Source: Litoribacter ruber
GTDB taxonomy: Bacteria; Bacteroidota; Bacteroidia; Cytophagales; Cyclobacteriaceae
Length of the DNA: 64,000 bases
Assembly (NCBI RefSeq): GCF_018500185.1
Contig: NZ_JAHBGI010000006.1
Span: 1 to 64,000, forward strand
Direction of reading: 5' to 3'
Below the pieces are notes generated by a model that worked only from the letters and a program-made list of their open reading frames with translations, was not told where the DNA came from and made no database searches. Made by a program: the position numbers and the translations under genes. This document shows positions 55,848 to 64,000 of this stretch, in pieces; position 1 is the stretch's first letter, and the number at the start of each line of letters is the position of its first letter.

Positions 55848-56338
55848 GAATATTTAAAGCTTTTGCAATCGCAGGCTTGGCCGCATTCACCCTTTCCTCG
55901 TGTGACAACAATCAGGACCAGCAGGCTGTAGGAACTGACGGCTGGCTGAAAGGTGACCAAAACGAGAAATTCGAAGAACTCGCCAACCAAATGGGTGGCT
56001 TCAGCCGGACCATGGTGGAAGTGGCCTATAGATACAGCGAACTTTATTGGGCGGGCCAGGATGAAAACTGGGACTATGCCGACCACCAGTTAGAGCACCT
56101 ACTCGAAACTTTGGAAGACGGAATGAAAAGAAGACCGGCCAGAGCAGATAATGCGCAGCACTTTATCGACAATGAAATTGCGATGATGGAAGATTTAATT
56201 CTTCAAGGAGACAAAAACGCATTTTTGGAAGGATTCAGGACGTTTACCACCGGTTGCAATTCCTGCCATGCCAAGGAAAATGAGTCGTTTATTACCATTA
56301 AAGAGCCTCAGGTGAGAACCTCACCGGTAAGATTTTAA
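55844..56338 (+). CDS. Single-haem c-type cytochrome lipoprotein
   Basis: An envelope-attached electron carrier or sensor, by its motifs. The 164-residue product has a lipoprotein signal ending FTLSSC (lipidation at Cys20) and a helical region of about 90 residues. One CxxCH haem-binding motif occurs late, Cys138-Asn-Ser-Cys141-His142. The arrangement, helices first and haem near the C-terminus, recalls cytochrome c'-like folds. Start overlaps the rsmE stop by four bases, an unusual pairing with a cytoplasmic rRNA methyltransferase. No partner oxidase is in the window. Confidence 0.75.
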   Translation: MRIFKAFAIAGLAAFTLSSCDNNQDQQAVGTDGWLKGDQNEKFEELANQMGGFSRTMVEVAYRYSELYWAGQDENWDYADHQLEHLLETLEDGMKRRPARADNAQHFIDNEIAMMEDLILQGDKNAFLEGFRTFTTGCNSCHAKENESFITIKEPQVRTSPVRF

Positions 56339-56484
56339 TAAATAATTCCAAACAGCTAGCAGTACGAAAATAGTTGGATTATAATTTGTGGGATGTAAAA
56401 AATACCCCGATCGCGGTATTGTATGGTGTTGGTTAATTGCGGAAATTTGCACCAGTTATAATTATAATAACTAAACACAAATCA

Positions 56485-56829
56485 ATGCGAGTTTTCAAAA
56501 TATCCCTTTTTCTAGCTGTTTGGACTTTTATTATTGTCTTTTCTCTTAACATTGCTGGCACCTTCGACCCCATCCATATTGCTGGATACGAAACATTTTT
56601 CCTGAAAATGACCTACCCGGTCCTATTGTTTTTGGTGGGAGCTGGCATTTTCAAATACTTTAAGATTCTTACCCCTCCCCTTTTGGTGATCACTACCATC
56701 ACCTGTTTTTTCTTTGTGGGCAAAGAATACTCCAATATGATCTACCTATTGCCGGTATACCTACTTATGTACTTAGGTGGATATTTTGGCGCAGACTGGT
56801 ATGAGAAAAATATTCAGTTAAGGGATTAA
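56485..56829 (+). CDS. Uncharacterised membrane protein
   Basis: I do not recognise a family. The 114-residue product has three or four hydrophobic segments (near residues 5-20, 38-55, 62-80 and 85-105). The ATG at 56485 is chosen because it starts just before the first hydrophobic segment; an earlier in-frame ATG at 56437 adds 16 residues rich in Ile and Lys. Its end overlaps the convergent kdsB gene by four bases. Confidence 0.6.
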   Translation: MRVFKISLFLAVWTFIIVFSLNIAGTFDPIHIAGYETFFLKMTYPVLLFLVGAGIFKYFKILTPPLLVITTITCFFFVGKEYSNMIYLLPVYLLMYLGGYFGADWYEKNIQLRD

Positions 56830-57560
56830 TGCCCCTTTTCTGATTTATAAAATTCAATTGCCTTTCCCAGATCAGCGGGGGTGTCAATTGCAATGGTCTC
56901 ATGGTCGGTGTAGACCATTTTTATTTTTATCCCTGCCTCCAATAACCTCAGCTGTTCCAGCATTTCAGCTTCTTCCAGATAGGATTTTGGAAGCTGGGTA
57001 AATGCGATCAAAGCATTTTTTCTATAGGCATACACCCCGATGTGCCTATATACATTTTTCTGAATATCCTGATTTCTAAAATAAGGAACTGGGGATCGGC
57101 TAAAATACATGGAGTAGCCTTTCTGATCTACTACCACTTTTACGGCATTGGGATCATTGTATTGTTGTACATCCTGAATGCCAGTCATCAGCGATGCCAC
57201 TTGAACTTCATCATCTTCAAATACTACCACTAGCTTCGAAAGGGACTCTGAATCCTGAAACGGCTCATCGCCCTGCACATTTACCACCACATCCCCATCC
57301 AGCTCTTTGGCAGCCTCTGCTATCCTATCCGAACCGCTTTGATGCTCCGTTTCACTGAAAAAAACCTTTCCGCCCTCCTTTTCAATCAAAGATTTAATCT
57401 CCTGGTGATCGGTCACCACCACTACCTCGTCAAAAACACCTGAGGCCACAGTACTCAAATAAGTTCTCACGATCACGGGTTTCCCGCAAAGGTCTGCCGT
57501 TAGCTTGGCCGGGAATCGGGTGGCCGCATATCGGGCTGGGATAAGTGCAATTTTCTTCAT
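56826..57560 (-). CDS. kdsB: 3-deoxy-manno-octulosonate cytidylyltransferase
   Basis: Activates Kdo with CTP to CMP-Kdo for lipopolysaccharide inner-core synthesis. The 244-residue product has the nucleotide-binding start ALIPARYAATRFPAKL, DGDVVVNVQGDEPFQDSE, MYFSRSPVPYFR and RHIGVYAYRKNALIAF. The C-terminal part includes LEEAEMLEQLRLLEAGIKIK. The length matches the family. Confidence 0.96.
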   Translation of the reverse strand: MKKIALIPARYAATRFPAKLTADLCGKPVIVRTYLSTVASGVFDEVVVVTDHQEIKSLIEKEGGKVFFSETEHQSGSDRIAEAAKELDGDVVVNVQGDEPFQDSESLSKLVVVFEDDEVQVASLMTGIQDVQQYNDPNAVKVVVDQKGYSMYFSRSPVPYFRNQDIQKNVYRHIGVYAYRKNALIAFTQLPKSYLEEAEMLEQLRLLEAGIKIKMVYTDHETIAIDTPADLGKAIEFYKSEKGH

Positions 57561-57661
57561 AGGACAATTTTAGTGAATTATCCCCAAATATCACTCCTTA
57601 TCATATTCTTTGGCGTTTTTTTAAGGTTTTTGGTATATTAGATTAGCACAAAATTGAACCC

Positions 57662-59512
57662 ATGATGAAAAAACTCACTTTTGCCTTTTTATTGTTGGTA
57701 TTGATCCAACCCCTTTCTTTTGCCCAGTCCTATGTACAGGACAATTATGAAAAGAAAGAATATCAGATCCCCATGCGTGATGGGGTCAAACTCCACACCG
57801 TAGTCTATTCTCCTAAGGACACAAGTCAGGATTATCCCGTGGTGATGCAAAGGACACCCTATAGCGCTGGTCCTTATGGGGAGGACAAATTTAAGCCTGC
57901 TTTGGGCCCTTCCGAAAAAATGATGCGGGATGGATACATTTTCGTCTACCAGGATGTGAGAGGCAGATGGATGTCCGAAGGCGATTATGACAATATGCGC
58001 CCGACTGTTCCTTTTCGCAAGGAAGGCATGACGGAAATCGATGAGAGCACCGACACCTATGACACCATTGAGTGGCTCTTGGAAAATGTAGATAACAACA
58101 ACGGCAGGTTTGGCCAATGGGGCATCAGCTACCCTGGCTTTTATTCGGCTGCCTCACTGCCTTTTGCCCATGAAGCCCTAAAAGCTGTTTCGCCTCAAGC
58201 GCCAATTGGTGACTTTTATTTCGACGATTTCCACCACAATGGCGCCTACTTCCTCAGCTACTGGCTGGCGACCACGGTCTTTGGCTATCAGCACGATGGC
58301 CCAACAGATAAGGCCTGGTACGAAATGGTAGACCCAGGGACGAAAGACGGTTACCAGTTCTTCATGGACATGGGCCCCTTGAAAAATGCTGACAAATATT
58401 ATAAGGAGGATAATTTCTTCTGGACCCAACTCAAGGAAAATCCTGATTACAATGAATTTTGGCAAGAAAGATCCATTATCCCCCACCTGAAAGAGGACAT
58501 CAAGCCTGCTGTGATGGTAGTAGGTGGCTGGTTTGATGCGGAAGACTTATACGGTTATAAGACTATCGAAAAGCATAACGACAACTACAACACCATTGTG
58601 ATGGGACCGTGGTCTCATGGAGACTGGGCACGGGAGCGGGGTGTTCAGACGGTCTCCAATGTGTATTTTGGGGATTCCATTTCAACCTGGTATCAGGAAA
58701 ATATTGAGTCTAAGTTTTTCCACCATTTCCTCAAGGGTGATGCAGATGGCCAAACTGACCTGCCTGAGGCTTACATGTTTGATACAGGGAAAAAGGAATG
58801 GTTCACCTTTGACACTTGGCCGCCAAGTGAGGCTGAACAAGTCTCCTATTATTTCCATGCAAATGAAAAGACCAGCCGCGACAAACCAACTGGAGAAGGA
58901 AAGGAAACATTCACCTCGGATCCCAACAAACCCGTCCCCTACAGTCAGGACATCAAACTTAATTTCACACCAAGAAAATACATGGCCGATGACCAGCGTT
59001 TTGCCGCACGTCGTCCTGATGTGTTGGTATTTGAAACTGAGGTATTGGAGGAAGATGTCACGATGGCGGGAGAAATTTTCGCCAACCTGATGGTTTCCAT
59101 CACCGGAACCGATGCCGATTGGGTGGTAAAGTTGGTGGATGTATATCCGGCCGATACGCCTAACCATGACCACGTACAGGACGGCATGCAAATGGGCAAC
59201 TACCACCAGATGGTGCGTTCGGAGGTGATAAGGGGTAGATACAGGGAAAGCTTCTCGGATCCAAAGCCTTTTACACCAGAAGAAGTGACAGAAGTTATAT
59301 TCCAATTACAGGACGTACTTCACACCTTTAAAAAGGGTCACAAAATCCAGTTCCAAGTTCAGAGCACATGGTTTCCCCTTATTGATCGAAACCCTCAAAA
59401 ATACGTGGACAACATTTTCAAAGCTGAAGAAGAGGACTTTATAAAGGCTGACCATACGGTCTATTTCTCAGAGGAGCATCCTTCCTATATCCAGGTTCAG
59501 GTAATAAAATAA
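57662..59512 (+). CDS. CocE/NonD family exported hydrolase
   Basis: An alpha/beta-hydrolase of the X-Pro dipeptidyl-peptidase S15 superfamily; substrate may be a peptide or ester. The 616-residue product has a signal peptide (LTFAFLLLVLIQPLSFA), IPMRDGVKLHTVVYSPKDTS, the nucleophile Ser156 in WGISYPGF, and a C-terminal jelly-roll-like domain (APLVFET-type VLVFETEVLEEDVTMAGEIF). A His near residue 320 (GPWSHGDW) is typical. There are two start ATGs in tandem. It is alone between kdsB and ferritin. Confidence 0.9.
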   Translation: MMKKLTFAFLLLVLIQPLSFAQSYVQDNYEKKEYQIPMRDGVKLHTVVYSPKDTSQDYPVVMQRTPYSAGPYGEDKFKPALGPSEKMMRDGYIFVYQDVRGRWMSEGDYDNMRPTVPFRKEGMTEIDESTDTYDTIEWLLENVDNNNGRFGQWGISYPGFYSAASLPFAHEALKAVSPQAPIGDFYFDDFHHNGAYFLSYWLATTVFGYQHDGPTDKAWYEMVDPGTKDGYQFFMDMGPLKNADKYYKEDNFFWTQLKENPDYNEFWQERSIIPHLKEDIKPAVMVVGGWFDAEDLYGYKTIEKHNDNYNTIVMGPWSHGDWARERGVQTVSNVYFGDSISTWYQENIESKFFHHFLKGDADGQTDLPEAYMFDTGKKEWFTFDTWPPSEAEQVSYYFHANEKTSRDKPTGEGKETFTSDPNKPVPYSQDIKLNFTPRKYMADDQRFAARRPDVLVFETEVLEEDVTMAGEIFANLMVSITGTDADWVVKLVDVYPADTPNHDHVQDGMQMGNYHQMVRSEVIRGRYRESFSDPKPFTPEEVTEVIFQLQDVLHTFKKGHKIQFQVQSTWFPLIDRNPQKYVDNIFKAEEEDFIKADHTVYFSEEHPSYIQVQVIK

Positions 59513-59629
59513 CCAAAGACAATTTATTTAAATTAAGTATAAATTAAATCAACAGAATATTATTCTAAGATATTTAATTATACCAATTCCAAATTAGCAG
59601 AAACAGAACTATTAAGCTTAATTTTTGAT

Positions 59630-59637
59630 TAGTTTTG
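59630..59637 (+). promoter_or_regulatory. -7 box (TAGTTTTG) before the ferritin gene
   Basis: TAGTTTTG fits TAnnTTTG and lies 36 bases before the start at 59674. No -33 element is seen at the usual spacing. Confidence 0.45.
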
Positions 59638-59673
59638 TTAATATCATTTGGAACAATTAAACATTAATCACAT

Positions 59674-60219
59674 ATGAAAGGTAAAGAAATAGTAACTCTG
59701 AAGCGTTCGCTTCTTCATGATACGGAAAAGCACCTCAACAAACAGATTGAGATGGAAGGCAAGTCTTCAGCTTACTACCTCTCAATGGCATCTTGGTGTG
59801 ACATGATGGGTTATGCCAACGCAGCGAAGCATCTTTATGCCCACTCCGAAGAGGAAAGACAGCACATGCTGAAAATTTTCCATTATATCAATGAAGCGGG
59901 GGGACACGCCATCCAGCCGGCTATCGACAGCATTCAGCATCACTTCAACTCTTTGAGGGAGGTATTTGAACTGATCTTGGAGCATGAGATCCAGGTAACC
60001 AAATCGATCAACAAGATTGTGGACCATTGCTTTGAGGTTAAGGATTTCGCCACGTTCAGCTTTATGCAATGGTATGTCACCGAGCAGAGAGAAGAGGAGA
60101 CCCTGGCAAGAAGAGCATTGGAAATTTTCGACATCATTGGAGAAGCGGGTATTGGTCTTTGGACAATTGATCAAGAACTTGGGAAACTTCACAACCTCAC
60201 CAACGAAGGTGGGATGTAA
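59674..60219 (+). CDS. Ferritin
   Basis: Stores iron as a mineral core in a 24-subunit shell. The 181-residue product has the four-helix bundle with ferroxidase ligands visible as Glu in KQIEMEGKSSAYYLSMASW, EExxH-type HSEEERQHMLK, and EQREEETLARRA. The C-terminal helix includes IGLWTIDQELGKLHN. No haem-binding Met as in bacterioferritin is identified, so it is the non-haem type. It stands alone with a strong terminator. Confidence 0.94.
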   Translation: MKGKEIVTLKRSLLHDTEKHLNKQIEMEGKSSAYYLSMASWCDMMGYANAAKHLYAHSEEERQHMLKIFHYINEAGGHAIQPAIDSIQHHFNSLREVFELILEHEIQVTKSINKIVDHCFEVKDFATFSFMQWYVTEQREEETLARRALEIFDIIGEAGIGLWTIDQELGKLHNLTNEGGM

Positions 60220-60222
60220 AGT

Positions 60223-60256
60223 AAAAAGGCTGCCTATCAACAGGCAGCCTTTTTTT
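60223..60256. terminator. Bidirectional terminator between ferritin and ppc
   Basis: Arms aaaaaggctgcct (60223-60235) and aggcagccttttt (60242-60254) around a six-base loop, with T-runs in both directions. The two genes converge here. Confidence 0.92.
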
Positions 60257-60263
60257 ATTGTGT

Positions 60264-62774
60264 TTAAGCAGCGTTCCTTGCTGCATTGATGATTCCAAAC
60301 ATTGATCGCAGGATTAACCGCTGATAAACTTCCTCATCTTTCAGCTCAGGATTTTCAAGCAACTTCTGTATTCCATACTGCTGAATGGTGATCAAGGGCA
60401 ACACGATCCGTTCTCTAATGGCGATTGAACTTTTAATCACCGGCGTTTCCTCCAATAGGGAATTCATCCCGCTCACTTCCAAGATGTACTTTAGTGACTC
60501 TTGGTATTCCGAATGCATTTTTTTCCAAAACTCTCCATATTCCTTATCCTCCGATAAATACTTCGTGGCTTTATAATTGGACTTGGCCATAGACTGCATA
60601 CTGTTTCCAAGCAGGGTCCTGAAAAACAGGGAATCCTGAAACAGTTTTTTCACATCTTCCAGCTTCCCTTCTTTTTCCATGGTGGAGATGGCATTTCCGA
60701 TCCCATAAAACCCCGGGATGTTCTGCTTCATCTGCGCCCACGCCCCTACAAATGGGATGGCTCGAAGATCATCAAAGGACATCCCCTCATCTTTGTTGCG
60801 CTTCACGGGACGGGAACCAATATTGGCCTCACCAAAATATTTCAGGGGCGTGATGTGCTCTAAGTAAGGGACGAATTTGGGGTGGTTTTTGAAATCCTTA
60901 TAAGCATCATAGCTATACTTGGCCATTTGCTCTAGAATTTCCCGCTGCTCATTGGACAACTGCTTTTCGGGGGTTGGATAAAGATGGTTTTCCAAGCCGG
61001 CACTCAGTAACTGCTCCAAATTATAGGTACAGGTGATTTCCTTTCCATAATTTGCGCTGATGGTTTGTCCTTGGATAGTAACCTGGATTTCCTCATTTTC
61101 AACCTCAGTACCAAGGGAAGCATAAAAATTATGCATATTTCCACCACCCCTTGCCGGCGGTCCTCCCCTGCCGTCGAAGAACACCACCGCTAGTCCAAAC
61201 TCCTTCGAGACCTTGGTCAACTCCTCTTTGGCTCTCAAAATCGACCAGTTGGCTCGGATATACCCACCATCCTTGGTGCCATCCGAAAAGCCCAACATGA
61301 TGGTCTGTTTCATGGACCTATTCTTCAAGTGCTTGGAGTATCGCTCATCCTGATAAAGACTGCGCATAATCCCAGGGGCATTGGCCAAATCATCAATGGT
61401 TTCAAACAAAGGCACAATATCCAGCGGCAAGCCACCTTCCTGCGGAAAAGTCAGCAGGGCTAAACGGTACACCTCCATGATATGCAATTCAGATTGACAG
61501 TTGGAAATTATATAGCGATGCAGGCCCTCCTCCCCATTCTGCTGTTGAATCAACGGAATGGTTTTGAAGCTTTCTACCATTTCTTTATGGAAATCATCCT
61601 GATAACTCTCCGGCAGGCTTTGAGTAGAAAACAATTCTTCCATGGTAGGCGGCTGATCAGTATTCAGAATCTCCTTCCAAAGACCATCATGTTTTCGGCT
61701 GTCTTGGCGTACATCCATGCTAGCAAAATGGAACCCAAAGATTTTGATCTTCAAGATATACTCATCAAGCAGGTCCAAGAAGAGGCCATTGTGATAGGTA
61801 ATTATCGCCTCTCTGGCTTCATAAAGTTGGCCAAGAAGCTCCTCTTTTTGAATGGGATTTTCCTGGTCGGCAAAAAGGGACTGATAAATATCACCCTCAA
61901 CTTTTAGTATAATCGGCTCCACCTTTTTGAAGCTCAACCTTCTTCTAAGCTTTCTGATATCCCTGTAATAACACTTGAGAATCCACCTCTGCAACCTGCT
62001 TGCAACCGTTTTAGTAACCTCATGGGTGACAAATGGATTTCCATCCCTGTCCCCTCCTGGCCAAAACCCGATCTGGAAAAGCTGGGGATTATCCCAATCA
62101 TGGATGGAAAGGTTGAGCTGTTTCAAGATCCTGAAGATGATATCGGGGATGCTGAAGTAGAACACATTTTCCAAATACCAGAGTAAACTGGCAGCTTCCT
62201 CTTCAGGTGAGGGCTTACTTTTATTGATAAAGGCCGTTTTTCCGAGCTGCTGTAGGTACAGGTTGATATGTTCCAGGTCATTGGATTCGATGGCAGACTC
62301 AAGGTCAGTGATGATCCCTAGCACATTTCCGGGATAAAACTGAGTGGGGTGAGCTGTCAGGGTGATCCGGATGGAAAAGGTTTTGAGCTTTTCGATAAGC
62401 TTTTTTCGGTTGCCGTCGGCTTCAGTCCGGGCCACCAAAGCCCTCATACTGCCCTTGCCATTGATTTCGTTGATCTTTTCAAATGCCGCATCCTCGATGG
62501 AATCAAAAAGGACGACTTGTCGCTCCACATATTGGATGAGCTGAAAAAGCACATCGTGTCTCTCCTTTTCACTTTTCGACTGTAGCATTTCCTCAAAAAA
62601 CTTTTCAATGATTTCCTTGGGGCTCATCCCTTTTTCAAGGCCCTTTTCACAGGCGGACCCCAAAAGGGGCAACAGGGTCCCCGTCTGATAAATATCATCG
62701 AAGGGCAAATCGAGAAACAAGCTATTGTAGATGGTAAAGCGTTTGCCCACCTCTATTTCATAAGTTGATTTCAT
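60264..62774 (-). CDS. ppc: Phosphoenolpyruvate carboxylase
   Basis: Carboxylates PEP to oxaloacetate, replenishing the TCA cycle. The 836-residue product has the catalytic histidine in RITLTAHPTQ, FWPGGDRDGNPFVTHEV, and the catalytic loop FDGRGGPPARGGGN. The phosphate-site RPVKRN is in IGSRPVKRNKDEG. The length is slightly below the roughly 880-930 of enterobacterial enzymes. The loop has FDGRGG where many enzymes have FHGRGG, a variant also expected in this phylum. It is convergent with ferritin; citrate synthase elsewhere in the window shares the metabolic step. Confidence 0.95.
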   Translation of the reverse strand: MKSTYEIEVGKRFTIYNSLFLDLPFDDIYQTGTLLPLLGSACEKGLEKGMSPKEIIEKFFEEMLQSKSEKERHDVLFQLIQYVERQVVLFDSIEDAAFEKINEINGKGSMRALVARTEADGNRKKLIEKLKTFSIRITLTAHPTQFYPGNVLGIITDLESAIESNDLEHINLYLQQLGKTAFINKSKPSPEEEAASLLWYLENVFYFSIPDIIFRILKQLNLSIHDWDNPQLFQIGFWPGGDRDGNPFVTHEVTKTVASRLQRWILKCYYRDIRKLRRRLSFKKVEPIILKVEGDIYQSLFADQENPIQKEELLGQLYEAREAIITYHNGLFLDLLDEYILKIKIFGFHFASMDVRQDSRKHDGLWKEILNTDQPPTMEELFSTQSLPESYQDDFHKEMVESFKTIPLIQQQNGEEGLHRYIISNCQSELHIMEVYRLALLTFPQEGGLPLDIVPLFETIDDLANAPGIMRSLYQDERYSKHLKNRSMKQTIMLGFSDGTKDGGYIRANWSILRAKEELTKVSKEFGLAVVFFDGRGGPPARGGGNMHNFYASLGTEVENEEIQVTIQGQTISANYGKEITCTYNLEQLLSAGLENHLYPTPEKQLSNEQREILEQMAKYSYDAYKDFKNHPKFVPYLEHITPLKYFGEANIGSRPVKRNKDEGMSFDDLRAIPFVGAWAQMKQNIPGFYGIGNAISTMEKEGKLEDVKKLFQDSLFFRTLLGNSMQSMAKSNYKATKYLSEDKEYGEFWKKMHSEYQESLKYILEVSGMNSLLEETPVIKSSIAIRERIVLPLITIQQYGIQKLLENPELKDEEVYQRLILRSMFGIINAARNAA

Positions 62775-63094
62775 TAGTTTAATAGGTTAGTGTTTAGATG
62801 AAGTTAATCAAAATGCTGCTTTTTTTGAATTATTTTGAAAAAGTACCCTCAAATAAAATTTCCGGTTTCCTCCCCTGAAAAACAACCTGTTCATTTTCAA
62901 TGTTTTATCCAATAAGCTTTAAATCTTAGCTCACCGATCATCAAAAGCCAGATTAAGCTTCTCATATAATTTTTGTATTTTGCAAAGAAGCAAAGGCAGG
63001 TCCCCAATGGATTTTGCTTAACAAAATAGCTTTTACCGATTTGATTTTCAATCATTTGCCTTATCCATTTTAAATAGAATTAGAAAACATCTAT
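62775..63094. other. Divergent intergenic region
   Basis: An AT-rich 320-base region between ppc (minus) and the antiporter gene (plus). I see no gene, hairpin or repeat in it. Promoters for both genes must lie here. Confidence 0.6.
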
Positions 63095-64000
63095 ATGCTC
63101 CTTTCTGTTTTATCAGGATTTCTATTAGCAGCCTGTTTGCCTGTTATCGGCAAACAAATTAAAGGGAACTTATCCATTCTCCTTTCGGCCCTTCCGGTTA
63201 TTCTGTTTATTTATTTCCTCAGTTTTATCCCAGGAGTAGCCAACGGTGAAACCTACCATTTTACCTACAACTGGGTCCCTCAGCTTGGGATAAATTTCGA
63301 CTTCCATTTAGACGGGCTTTCTCTTCTGTTCACCTTGCTGATTACCGGGATAGGCTCGCTTGTCTTTATTTATACTAGCTCCTATTTGAAAGGGCATGTT
63401 TATTTGGACAGGTTTTATGGCTACTTGGCCATGTTTATGTCATCCATGCTGGGGCTGGTGCTATCAGACAATATCATTACGCTTTTCATTTTCTGGGAAT
63501 TGACCTCCATCAGTTCGTTTTTCCTGATTGGTTTTAACAATGATAGTGAAGCATCAAGGAAGTCTTCCCTCTTGGCTTTGGGTATCACCGGATTCGGAGG
63601 ACTGTTTCTTCTGGCGGGAATGATTCTACTGGGCTATGTCACGGGAAGTTACAGCATAGTAGAGCTAATGGGCCAAACGGAGCTCATCCACAACCATCCC
63701 TACTTTGTCTTGATCTTGTTTTTGGTATTCATGGGTGCGTTTACAAAATCCGCCCAGTTCCCATTTCATTTCTGGCTTCCCGGCGCCATGAAGGCACCAA
63801 CACCTGTTTCCACTTACCTACACTCAGCCACCATGGTAAAAGCCGGTATTTACCTACTGGCTCGATTTACTCCTGTACTGGGTAACCATGAGTATTGGAA
63901 TACCACGCTGATAATCATAGGTGGGGTCACCATGCTGTATGCGGCCATTCATGCGGTTTTCAGATTGGATCTGAAAGGTATCCTGGCCTACAGTACCATT
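63095..64000 (+). CDS. MrpA/NuoL-type antiporter subunit, 5' part
   Basis: A membrane subunit of the multi-subunit Na+/H+ antiporter (MrpA) or of the related NuoL type, moving protons or sodium. The 302 codons before the window end give MLLSVLSGFLLAACLPVIGK, then NFDFHLDGLSLLFTLLITGI, the conserved FIFWELTSISSFFLIGF, and the antiporter core SAQFPFHFWLPGAMKAPTPV then STYLHSATMVKAGIYLLAR. The lysine and glutamate positions of the family (E in FWELTS, K in FTKSAQ, K in MVKAG) are present. It is cut by the window end. The start ATG at 63095 sits before the first helix. Confidence 0.88.
   Translation, partial: MLLSVLSGFLLAACLPVIGKQIKGNLSILLSALPVILFIYFLSFIPGVANGETYHFTYNWVPQLGINFDFHLDGLSLLFTLLITGIGSLVFIYTSSYLKGHVYLDRFYGYLAMFMSSMLGLVLSDNIITLFIFWELTSISSFFLIGFNNDSEASRKSSLLALGITGFGGLFLLAGMILLGYVTGSYSIVELMGQTELIHNHPYFVLILFLVFMGAFTKSAQFPFHFWLPGAMKAPTPVSTYLHSATMVKAGIYLLARFTPVLGNHEYWNTTLIIIGGVTMLYAAIHAVFRLDLKGILAYSTI

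Overview
The window looks like a chromosomal segment of a Bacteroidota bacterium, most likely of the order Cytophagales (Cyclobacteriaceae-like: Algoriphagus, Echinicola or Cyclobacterium relatives). This rests on gene content (topoisomerase IV parE/parC pair, BlaI plus M56/TonB fusion, SusC-plug-like sequence, sufBCDSE with a bacilliredoxin, metY-metX-hom, DUF2452, two S9 peptidases). Promoter boxes of the Bacteroidota form TAnnTTTG and the lack of obvious Shine-Dalgarno sequences agree. The genus is an inference. I saw no rRNA, tRNA, CRISPR array, transposase or prophage.

Layout. 1-353 is a non-coding stretch of decayed repeats. 354-3750 (minus) is the translation cluster thrS-infC-rpmI-rplT. 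4007-8626 (minus) holds parE and parC. 8659-15569 is housekeeping and hypothetical genes on both strands: ROK kinase, YkgJ-type Cys protein, ArsC-fold protein, CvfB, 3-hydroxyacyl-CoA dehydrogenase, deoxynucleoside kinase, DUF2452. 15570-15994 is a second repeat patch. 15995-20562 (plus) has an HPt-like protein, an S9 peptidase and gamma-glutamyltransferase. 20800-26760 is mostly minus: OmpA-like protein, deoxyhypusine-synthase-like protein, OmpH/Skp-like protein, HDAC-like deacetylase, 4-TM YvlD-type protein. 27056-33275 (plus) has a desaturase, BlaI with an unusual M56 fusion, an SAF-type oxidoreductase and a glycosyltransferase.

34405-38291 is a SAM-I riboswitch followed by the overlapping methionine genes metY-metX-hom. 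38763-42458 (minus) has a second S9 peptidase and a TonB-domain-like protein. 42869-49565 is an Lrp regulator and the Suf iron-sulfur operon (sufB, C, D, S, E, a SufT-like DUF59 gene and a BrxA-type bacilliredoxin), with no A-type carrier in the run. 49864-53522 has citrate synthase, acyl-CoA-binding protein and a DEAD-box helicase. The end holds a subtilase lipoprotein, rsmE coupled to a c-type cytochrome lipoprotein, kdsB, a CocE hydrolase, ferritin, PEP carboxylase and the 5' part of an MrpA/NuoL-type antiporter cut by the window end.

Functionally most of the window is core metabolism. The more interesting items are the M56 protease fused to two TonB domains and a SusC-plug-like module, the non-AUG start of infC with a long hairpin before it, the SAM-I control of the methionine genes, four-unit arrays of a TGGTACN heptamer at two loci, an orphan terminator hairpin in a divergent promoter region, and several family members lacking classical key residues (ArsC-fold protein without its Cys, ROK kinase without its zinc Cys cluster). 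I found no clearly new multi-gene system.
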